From NCBI GenBank assembly GCA_016800925.1, contig JABCPU010000781.1, forward strand, positions 1 to 26,864: a DNA stretch of 26,864 nt, given 5' to 3'. Shown piece by piece: positions 1-8,380 of this stretch; position 1 is the first letter of the stretch, and each line of letters begins with the position of its first letter. Both the position numbers and the translations under genes were made by a program. Under the pieces are notes generated by a model. It did no database searches. It saw nothing but the letters and a program-made list of their open reading frames with translations, and was not told the origin of the DNA. This DNA is from Suillus spraguei. Its lineage: Eukaryota; Basidiomycota; Agaricomycetes; Boletales; Suillaceae.

Positions 1-59
1 GACAAATGACAGCCCTTCCAGTCCATCCCCCTAGTACATCGCTAGCCCGCTCCTCCAAC

Positions 60-1355
60 ATGATGCCCTCGTGTTTTCATCGTTTTATGTCTATAATTCC
101 ATATATTTCGACTATCCTGGCCGTACAAGTGCACCCCGTCTCTCGCACTGTCTCCTCGCCTGCAACCTGCCTTGATGAATACTCATGGATGAACGACGGT
201 AATGACTACTCGCCTTGCCTTACAGCCGCTTATGTAGAGGCTGCATGTTCTGGGAATAGCATGTGGATTCTTCTTGTCTCTTGGCTCTAAACTCATGCGC
301 GCACTCTAAGATTATGTCCAACCAGTCCTGGAGCCTGGCTATTCGTACTCCTTGCCAAACGCTACCAGCGGAACTCAATGTTATTGGTAAGTGGGGAGTG
401 ACAACTCAGTCTCAGATTGTTCTGATGTCGTTAGTAGTTCTTGGTCGTCCTACAATCTCATGATGGCCTGCAGTCTATGTCAAGGAGCTAATTCTACCTG
501 GCAGCAAGTCATTCATCTCGTGCTCCCAGGAAACATTAATGATCACATAAAATAGATGGCCTGAATGGGCGTCCGGATGCACTAACCTATCATGGACAGA
601 GCAGTTTGTTCATGTTTCATGATTTGTTGAGTTGCGCTCACAATATCTCACAGATATTTCCCTTCTGGATATGTGCTTTCTGGAGATGCGTCCATACCTG
701 CCTGGCTGCTACTAATCGTGAGTTTGTATCTTCCGAATGCATAATGCCAACTGACAGGTATTTTAGCAACAACATGGACATATGAGACTTTCAATATCCT
801 AGATGCAAACAATACTTACCAAACGAGTAAGTTAGGTTGATCAAATCTCTTCATCACTGTTGTTATTCTGGTCTAGATTCTTCCTACATCACCCCAGGCG
901 CCTCACCGTCATCTAGCGGTTCAAGTTCAAGTTCAAGCTCAAAATCAAAATCAACTGACGTGGGTGCGATAGTTGGCGGTACCATCGGAGGCGCAGCTGC
1001 ACTCTTGCTTCTCGCCATTGGGGCCTATTTATTATACAGACGCCACATATACAGGAAAGGAGTTCATGTCTCTGCCATCAACCAACAAAGAACTCCTTTG
1101 TATTCCCAGCACACACAACCGTATCCCCTCCGATATGTCTATGTCCCACTTTACTCCATCGATGTCGGGTCCTCTGGCGTTGTATGGCCAGTCCCCATCC
1201 CGTCGCAGCAGCTTGGGACCGCATATTATTCACAACCTCAGGCTACATACCCATCCTTGCAAAGTTCAGCATCACCTCCTCCGCGAACAGATGCATCTGT
1301 TTACACGACACAGACTAATAACGGCCGACATCCCGATGTCATACCAATGGTTTGA
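60..1355 (+). pseudogene. Cys-rich single-pass membrane protein, tandem copy 1, frameshifted
   Basis: This copy has the same seven-exon layout as the intact copy at 8381-9718. Exons are 60-258, 311-386, 438-503, 556-603, 654-717, 767-826 and 877-1355. The product would carry a signal peptide, an ectodomain with paired cysteines (QCYCSW, CSLCQG), a Ser-rich stalk, one membrane segment (near 959-1036) followed by RRH, and a cytoplasmic tail ending in IPMV. Exon 5 is 64 nt against 65 in copy 3: GGG is read as GG near 703-706 (PAWLLL instead of PAWAAT), so the exons no longer join in phase. In the tail, about 25 residues (around 1125-1205) resemble copy 3 in the +1 frame and then return, which looks like a compensated double shift. 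The start is the first of two adjacent ATGs, aligned with the copy 3 start. Because the core lesion is one base in a G run, it may be a sequencing error. Confidence 0.75.
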
Positions 1356-1850
1356 CAGTAGGGTATCTCCTTATACCTTGGACAGTCGTATTCGGTACCT
1401 ATTATCTCTTGACCAATCTTCTTCGCGATTTACTTATTTTTTCCATGACAGGCAAGACGGGATCTGGGAATTTATTACCGTACCCCGCATCCTGTCAATA
1501 TGTCATTGATGCCGTCGTCCCTGCCGTCTTGTAATAATGCTATGATCATGATGCTGTTGTTGAAATGACAATGTTCTCATTGAAATCACGTAGGATTTGA
1601 CATGCTTCGGTCGTTACTTCGTTCTCTTCCAGATTTAACTTGTCATGGCCCGGTTGACAACTGCACAAACGTGAAGGCGCAATTCCAACACATTGGTTCA
1701 AAGCGACATTATAAGGCTACAAGTACGTTGCTTGGCGGTTTGGTCAGAAGTAAATTCCCACCCATCGTAGACGCACAGGCGATTGATCTCATCGAAACGG
1801 TTCGGAAACAGATGCTATTTTTGAAGACAAGTCGAAGCACATGATGGCGA
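1356..1850 (+). repeat. 3' flank shared with copy 2 (about 7725-8130)
   Basis: The sequence after the copy 1 stop resembles that after copy 2. Shared blocks include TTTCCATGACAGG (near 1439 and 7799), GATGCTGTTGTT (near 1551 and 7897) and AACACATTGGTTC (near 1688 and 8019). The duplicated unit therefore reaches about 400-480 bp past the stop codon. Copy 3 does not share this flank. No separate gene is supported here. From 1850 to 2190 I see only AT-rich intergenic sequence before the transposon. Confidence 0.6.
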
Positions 1851-2190
1851 TATTATGGACCTAATACGAAAGTTGAGATTGAAATTTCGTTTGTTACTTG
1901 TTGCAATACTAGTAAATATATACGCGTGCTGTGACACACAGCCTGAAAAAATTCATGTGCGCCTCTCATGGGATGCATTTCTGAAGTCGTTAAGAATATG
2001 TTTATACCATGTGAGTTCCCTGATTCTTACGTAAATACATTGGCCGACTTCGCAGTCCGCTGACTCCGCTCGGTATTTTCACGGCACAAATGCTCCGTAT
2101 ATTCAAGCTCCGAAGGGCCGCTTCAGCCTCTGTTCGATTTCTTGTCACGAGATCGCAATCATTTATGTAATTACGTACAGCAAGGCATTA

Positions 2191-2252
2191 GTGGTTCTCA
2201 AAGTTAACTTCGTATAGAAATTTCAAACGTTGAGCATTTTGGAATTTGCCGG
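2191..2252 (+). repeat. Left terminal inverted repeat of the Harbinger element
   Basis: The outer part (GGTTCTCAAAGT then YAA) matches the right end in inverse orientation. A weaker inner match continues with AGAAATT and AATTTGC. A TTA at 2188-2190 would be the target duplication. In this family transposase binding and cleavage occur at the TIR; that role is inferred here from position. Confidence 0.7.
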
Positions 2253-2347
2253 TTAATTGAGGCTCCGACGCTGACACATTAACCCTAACCTTATACTCAG
2301 ACCGTCATCATCTACTGCAGTCTGCGACACCATCTTTCAATATCATT

Positions 2348-3982
2348 ATGCCTCGGGAATCCGATCGTTCAAGGCTCCTTCGCAGCCTCAAACAAACTAG
2401 TCATGACCTTACTATCGCGCGATACATGGAGTTAGTTGAGTTTATGGTAGATGAACTACTAGTAGATGAGGAGGAGGACTCATCAGAGATCAGCGACACT
2501 GCCAGTGGTCATAGTGGGTCTGATATCAGCATACGGACAGCATCACCAGCATGGCCTGAATCCCCTACCTCATCGGTCACATCTGCCTCGTCAATCAATT
2601 CCCTTGTATCACTCTCAACAGCATACTCGAGCGTCCTATCACATGATATCCCAGACATGTGTGAACGAGTTTTTACACAGTTCGTTGACGCAATCGGTGC
2701 ATTGCATGATGAGGTGGAGAAATGTCGGGTCCTTACTGTCCGTCCACGTCTGAGTCGCGCTCCTCAGCTACACTTGCTGGAGGAGTGGGCTCTGTTCTCA
2801 ACTGACAAATTTCGACGCAAGCTTCGCGTTGATGCAGACATATTTGCCGAACTTACGAAGTTAATCCAAGGGCACCCTATCTTCCATAACAACTCAAACA
2901 ATCCCCAACTTCCCGTCGCAGTTCAGCTCGCTGTCTTTCTCAATGGTGTCGGCCATTATGGCAATGCAGCAACTACTGAAGACATTTCTGACTGGGCCGG
3001 AGTGTCCGTAGGGACCGTCTATAACTGCTACAAACGCGTGATGATTGCGCTGTTGCAGCTTCATGACCGAGCCATTCATTTTGATCCGCTTGACCACGAG
3101 GACCAAGTTGAACGAGAGCGAGCGAAAGCCTATGTAGAAAGAAAAACATGTCATGAGTGGCGTGGAGGTTTTCTTTGTGTAGATGGGACTCCATCCCCCT
3201 TACATGAAAAACCTGGTTGGCATGGGGAGGGTTTCTTTGACAAAAATTCGGACTACTCTTTGACAGCACAGGTAAGTATCAGTTCGGTGTGCAGCACAGT
3301 AACTTACAATTTAAAAGTCGTTATATTCCCTCATAACCTTCGTATTGTGGACTATGTCATCGGCGTACCTGGAAGTCTTCATGACTCAAACGTATTTGCA
3401 CGAACGAGGGTTTCCCGGAACCCTGAGTCATTTTTTGGTGCAGGAGAGTGGTTGTGGGCCGACTCGGCATATGCTGCACGAACCTGGTGTGTGCCACCAT
3501 ACAAACGGCCACCAGGAGGGAGCTTGACGCCAGACCAAAAGATATTCAATACTAACCTGTCGACGGTGAGTATCAATGGCAATATATATTAGTAGTCCTC
3601 ACCCAATGTCTAGGTTCGTGTTCGTTCAGAACATTTTTTCGGCTCTATCAAAGGCCGGTTTCAATCCCTGCGGGAGCTTCGCATCCCAATCCAAAGCCAG
3701 AAGGACCTCGACTACGCAAACATGTGGATCCGTTCATGCTTCGTTCTGCACAATTTAATCGTCGAAATTGAGGAAAAATTAAACCATGAGAACTCAAATG
3801 TCCGCTTCTATGAAGAACCTCGGAGGCCAAGGCAAACTGGTGCTGACGCTGATGCAGGAGAGGATGATCAGCGAGAGGGCGGTGGTGCAGTAGGTGATCA
3901 AACTTACATTGGAAGTGTGGGGCAGGATTTTCGCAACACGTTAAAGACACGGTTGCTTTCCTCGTTGGCGCAAAGGAATTAG
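2348..3982 (+). CDS. Harbinger-type DDE transposase (DDE_Tnp_4-like)
   Basis: This is the transposase of the surrounding element, expected to cut and rejoin DNA at the TIRs in the nucleus. The first coding block runs 2348-3271 (308 aa). It has an acidic Ser-rich N-terminus and then a helix-turn-helix-like part typical of fungal Harbinger proteins (PIFHNN, AVFLNGVGHYGNAAT, SVGTVYNCYKRV). The catalytic triad candidates are D in CVDGTP (codon 3182, residue 279), D in WADSAY (codon 3461) and E in VRSEHFFG (codon 3629). Intron 2 (3566-3613, GTGAGT...TAG) keeps frame, and the last exon is 3614-3982. Intron 1 (GTAAGT at 3272) is odd: its only good acceptor, AAAAG ending at 3317, would put the next exon out of frame by one base, while reading straight through it stays open. 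The gene is therefore either slightly damaged or tolerant of intron retention. The start is the first ATG, just inside the TIR. Confidence 0.85.
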
Positions 3983-3994
3983 CAAGTATATATG

Positions 3995-4229
3995 GCGCAA
4001 ACCTGTAGCATTTAGGATTGTCAATTAGAAGCTCTTCCTCTTCTTTAGTACCCAACGAGGGAAATTTGCGCAAACCTGTAGTATTTATGGTCATCAATTA
4101 GAAGCTCTTCCTCTTCTTTAGTACCCAACGAGGGAAATTTGCGCAAACCTGTAGTATTTATGGTCGTCAATTAGAAGCTCTTCATCTTCTTTAGTACCCA
4201 ACGAGGGAAATTTGCGCAAACCTGTAGCA
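3995..4229. repeat. 73-bp tandem repeat, three units plus a partial
   Basis: Units begin with GCGCAAACCTGTAG at 3995, 4068, 4141 and 4214, an exact 73-bp period. The fourth copy stops after about 16 bases. The units differ by only a few substitutions, so the expansion is recent. The array lies in the gap between the 3' ends of the convergent transposase and Myb-like genes and probably contributes to one or both 3' UTRs. Confidence 0.9.
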
Positions 4230-4310
4230 ATCATGCTTGAGATTTTCTCGAGAAAGTACCACTCATATTTCTAAATGAACAGTTGCAAGATGACACGGTA
4301 CAAACCTACT

Positions 4311-5926
4311 TCAGCTTTGATCAAAACCACGCTCCATAGCAATACGACGAATCCGAGCCTCCTCCTCTTCTCGACGTGCATGAGACAGCTCGAGTTCAAT
4401 TCTTGCAATCTCCATTTGCCGAGTCATCCTCTCCTGTTGGTGGTGATGATCTTGTTCAGCAAGACGCATTGCATGCTCCCGCTCATCACGAGCACTGCGG
4501 GCCTTGAGATCACGAGCCCATATTTCGCTCTCGAGCTTCATGCGTTTATAGCGTTCATGCTCGGCACGAACCTCACGTTTGCTATCAAGGTGCAGCATCA
4601 GAGATTCTGCCGTTTGGGACATCCTTTCTGTGGTCTGGTCAAGAGTACTGCTGCCAGGGCGTTTGCGTGATGATGAGGGGGGACACTGAGATGCACTTGA
4701 AGGAGATGGACGAGACTGTTTTGTAGCAAGAGAAGGTGAACTTTCACGACTTCCCTTGAGTGAACTGACACGAAGAGACTGTAGTGCTCGGCTGGCACCA
4801 ATATCTGAGTCCTCTGAGTCAATGGGCGTAGACTGACGACTGGGTGAAGACTCCTTGTAATCGGAAAAAAAAGACAGTGAATTGTCGACTGGGTTTTTTT
4901 TGGCTACCGGCGAGTGTTCAGGAGAGTTTAATGATATCATGCCTGGGCCAAGTGCGTCAGAGGTTGAGATGGGAGGGAGCTGGGGTCGTTGGTACCACTG
5001 TGGCAATGGGACCAGTGAGAATGAATCCGGCGTGTTGCTAGGACTATGGTCGAAGGTAATAGTGGCGATGACTGGAGTGATGCTATGCAGGGGGGCTGGT
5101 CAACAATCATATCATCCGTCACACCATTGTCCATAGTGTGACTATTAATCTCAACTATTTCTCCATCCTCAGGATCATCGTCTGCATGAGCGTCATCGTC
5201 ACCTGTAGCCGGTGGTTTTGAAATATTAAAATGTTCCAATGCAGCAGAGGCAAAGTCTTGCCCTGCATCTGCAGTAGAGAAGGCATGATTGAAGGCTGGA
5301 TTGGTCCGCCACCAGCCATGAAGCTCAGGCCACCAGGGAAATTTCTCAAGCCTTGTATCTGATGGAGACATGATTAAGACATGCGCAAATCAACGCAGCA
5401 GAGACTTACCGATCAACGACTTCATCTTTGGATCCTCTTGAAGCTCTGCATATGTCTTTCCTGCTCCTGACTGCTTGAGGTCCTTATTAAACTCATTGTA
5501 TTTTTTCCGGAGTCTGAAACATCTTATCAGTGATTCTAGTAGACAGATGATGCAAGAACTGAATACTTACGTGCCAAAACGAGTTGAGACAGGTTTGATA
5601 AATGCCTTAGGGTCCTCCTTGAAGAGTCGTTGAACCTCTGGATCTTCATCATTCGAAAATACAGCTTGTGCAACCTGCAAATAGACGACATCTCTTGAAC
5701 TACCGCTCTGCTTCTTCTTCCGACCTTGCTCCTTGGCATCCTTTGCTGAATCAGAGAAAAGCTTGATGCGGGCATCTTCATTTTCCTTGCACCAGGCAAG
5801 TAAGCGTTCAGTACGAGCACCACGGACCCCCTCCCAATGAATAGTACATTTCTTCCCAGTGTCCACACTAGTGGATGTATTGCCTCGGACTCCACCACCT
5901 CGACCTCTTTGACTTGTGCGTGACAT
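4311..5926 (-). CDS. Myb/SANT-like Harbinger partner protein (frameshifted)
   Basis: In PIF/Harbinger elements a second gene encodes a Myb/SANT-like DNA-binding protein that assists the transposase; this gene fits that role. Exon 1 is 5926-5571 (ATG, MSRTSQ), exon 2 is 5513-5410, and exon 3 runs from 5358 to the stop at 4311. Both introns (5514-5570 and 5359-5409) have GTAAGT donors and join in phase. The N-terminal half carries the trihelix-like DNA-binding region (TERLLAWCKENE, RFGTLRKKYNEF) and then FPWWPELHGWWRTNPAF. The middle is Ser/Pro-rich, and the C-terminus is a long charged coiled coil ending ERGFDQS. The frame breaks at a run of six G on the + strand (5090-5095); one more base would join PPLHSITP to the downstream frame. 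A weak alternative is a 43-nt intron with a GTCCTA donor. Confidence 0.75.
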
Positions 5927-6030
5927 GATACAGGGTGTTCTTAACACAGCGATTAAGGATCAGATTGGAGCTTGACCACCATCGACGCCAATGACAACGA
6001 CGAGCAGGCAGGGCATACCGGAGTTCGAAA

Positions 6031-6047
6031 GCTGCCGTACCGGCAGC
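6031..6047. repeat. Subterminal perfect palindrome of the transposon
   Basis: GCTGCCG-TAC-CGGCAGC is a perfect 7-bp inverted repeat with a 3-nt spacer. It lies about 57 bp inside the right end of the Harbinger element and upstream of the Myb-like gene. It could be a binding site for the element's proteins or a promoter site; neither is shown. Confidence 0.6.
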
Positions 6048-6049
6048 AT

Positions 6050-6104
6050 CCGAATTCGCAAATTTTGGCTGAGAATTTCTTTCTAGGTTTGACTTTGAGA
6101 ACCG
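6050..6104 (-). repeat. Right terminal inverted repeat of the Harbinger element
   Basis: Read inward on the - strand it begins CGGTTCTCAAAGTCAAA. It shares the 12-base core with the left end, then AGAAATT and a weaker AATTTGC match. TTA follows immediately at 6105-6107 as the probable target duplication. Confidence 0.7.
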
Positions 6105-6344
6105 TTATTCAGTTTTATTTACCCAAGTAGGTTTAGTGAGGATGCACGACGAGATGCATGAACTGGTGATACGGCCGGTAAGCACTAAGTAATAATAGCA
6201 TTTCAACTGATATCCTACAGTGCTCATTCGATTCACACACTGGATGATCATTATATGTGAGTCCGGTCCGCGTGCACAGGTATCTGAGTCTTTAATTGAT
6301 AGGCCATCCCCTAGTGCATCCCACTACTAGCCAGCTCCTCTAAC

Positions 6345-7724
6345 ACGGTGTCCTCGCGTTTTCATCGGTTTGTGTCTATTATTCGATATATTTCGGCTAT
6401 CCTGGCCGTACAAGTGCACCCAGTCTCTCGCACTGTCACATCGTCTGCAACAATATTGATGAATACTCATGGTTCATGGATGAACGACGGTCAAGGCGAT
6501 ACTCCTTGCCTTACAATCGCTTATGTAGAGGCTGCATGTTCTGGGAACAGCATGTGGATTCTCCTTGTATCTTGACTGTGAACTCATGTGCGCGCTTTAA
6601 GACTATGACCAACCAATCCTGGACCCTGACTATTCATACCCTTTGCCAAATGCCTCGACCGAATTTCAAATCCATGTTATTGGTAAGTGGGTATGATAAC
6701 TGTTTCTTTGATATGAAAGCAGTTCTTGGTCGTCCTATAATCTTATGATGGCGTGTGCTCTATGTCAAGGAGCTAATGCTACCTGGCAGCAAGTCATCCA
6801 TCTCGTGTTCCTTGGGAAACATTAATGCTCACATAAATTAAATGGCCTTAATGGGCATCCGCATGTACCACCAACCTATCATGGACAGAGGGATACCAAC
6901 TGACGAGTACTTTTAGCGACAACATGGATATACGAGACTTTCAATATCCAAGCTGCAAACGATGTCTATTAAACGAGTATGTTAGGTTGATTCCATCTCT
7001 TCACCACTGCTGTTGATCTGGTCCTGATTCTTCTACTTACATCACCCCAAGCGCCTCACCCTCATCTAGCGGTTCAAGTTCAAGTTCAAACTCAAAATCA
7101 ATCGATGTAGGTGCGATAGTTGGCGGTACTGTCGGAGGCGCAGTTGCACTCTTGTTTATCTCCATTGGCGCCTATATACTATACAGACGCCACACATACA
7201 GGAAAGGGGTCCGTGTCCCTGCCATCAACCGACAAGGGACTGCCTTTATATTCCCAGGCATACACAGGCGTATCCCTTCCGATACATCCAACCTTATATC
7301 GCTAATCACCGCAGAAATGATAAAATAGCAAATCAGATCAGTGTAGGGACAGCGGGATATAAACAGATGTCGCATACAACGCAAATCCCGAAGCGCTAGA
7401 CTAGCGAGAGGTACACAGTGCAGATTCTAATACGACCCTGGATATACAAGCTATGCAAAGGTAGATTTGTTGTACGTGTATCTAATCATCATATCTAAAA
7501 ACACAACAGAATTATGCTTGCATACATATAAAAATTACTTCATCAATGTCGGACGCTCTTGGGTTGTATGGCCAGTCTACAACTCGGTCGCAGCCGCAGC
7601 ATGGGACCGCATGTTATTCATAGCCTCAGGCTACATACTCGTCCCTGCAAGGTTCATTATCATCTCCTTCGCGAACAATTACACTAATAACAGCCGACAT
7701 CCCGGTGGCATACTAATGGTTTAA
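6345..7724 (+). pseudogene. Cys-rich membrane protein, tandem copy 2, decayed
   Basis: This copy aligns with copies 1 and 3 but cannot make the protein. The two start ATGs of copy 1 are ACG and GTG here (6345, 6348). The first cysteine motif is scrambled by a local insertion near 6455-6480 (TILMNTHGS for TCLDEYS). An insertion near 6665-6680 shifts the frame before the QCYC motif. The acceptor of intron 3 is lost (TTAAATGG for ATAGATGG, near 6840). About 140 bp is missing at 6890/6891, which removes the end of exon 4, intron 4, exon 5 and most of intron 5. The membrane segment (near 7108-7185) is still recognisable, and about 240 bp is inserted in the tail near 7297-7536. The terminal codons still align with copy 1. 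The 3' flank to about 8130 is shared with copy 1. Confidence 0.85.
7297..7536. other. About 240-bp insertion in the tail of copy 2
   Basis: Copy 1 reads continuously from the GATATGTC block into CTCCATCGATGTCGG, while copy 2 has about 240 extra bases at this point. TTA occurs at both edges (before 7297 and from 7536), which could be a 3-bp target duplication. I see no terminal inverted repeat and no coding potential, so its identity is open. Confidence 0.45.
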
Positions 7725-8380
7725 CAGCCTCGAAATGTGGGACGCACTCGTATTCGGTACCTTATACGTATTTACCAATCTCCACTATTTTATTCACTTT
7801 TCCATGACAGGTAAGGCGCGCTCGGGGATCAGGGAATGTCTTACTCCGCATTCTATCAGTATGCCAGCATCGGTGCCGTCGTTCTCGCTATCTTATGATG
7901 CTGTTGTTAAAATGACAACGTTCTCACTGAAATCAGGTAGGATGTCGGCATGCTTCTGTCGTAGACCCAACTTGTCACGGACCAGTTGACAACTGCACAG
8001 ACGCGCAGACACAATTGCAACACATTGGTTCGAAGCGATATTACAAGGTTAATACTAATTCGGAGGTCAGCTGGGCGAGTTGACGCATAGTGGTGGGTAA
8101 TAAGCCGCACAGGCGTCGATAATCTGAAACAAGCTACTAGTTTTATACTAGGTCAACAACGTCATAGTGGTTTGAAATTTGAAACACCTTTTACAAATTT
8201 GGACTTGTTTGTCACCTCCTTATGTACCACGATGATGTCCTTGGCAAGGTCACCAGATATGTCTAAGCTTCCGAGCTCGTTGGAGCGTGGAGATAAGAGC
8301 ATGATTGTACTCAATGATTCGGATAACCTGTCTACTTGCCTATATCCCTGGCCCTCTGCCAGTCCATCAACGCCCACGAT

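Larger units (their letters stand above)
2191..6104. mobile_element. Complete two-gene PIF/Harbinger-type DNA transposon
   Basis: The element is bounded by inverted repeats that share GGTTCTCAAAGT: 2193-2204 on the + strand, and its complement at 6092-6103. TTA flanks both ends (2188-2190 and 6105-6107), matching the 3-bp T-rich target duplication of PIF/Harbinger elements. Inside are a DDE transposase gene (+) and a convergent Myb/SANT-like gene (-), the two partners known for this superfamily. Between them lies a 73-bp tandem repeat. The element sits between tandem copies 1 and 2 of the membrane protein family and so inserted after or between those duplications. The exact ends are uncertain by one base, because the left end reads GTGGTTC and the right end CGGTTC. 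Both genes carry small defects, so activity is doubtful. Confidence 0.8.

Noticed and set aside
2279..2292. AACCCTAACC, considered as a telomere-type repeat
   Set aside because: It is a single copy inside the transposon, not an array.
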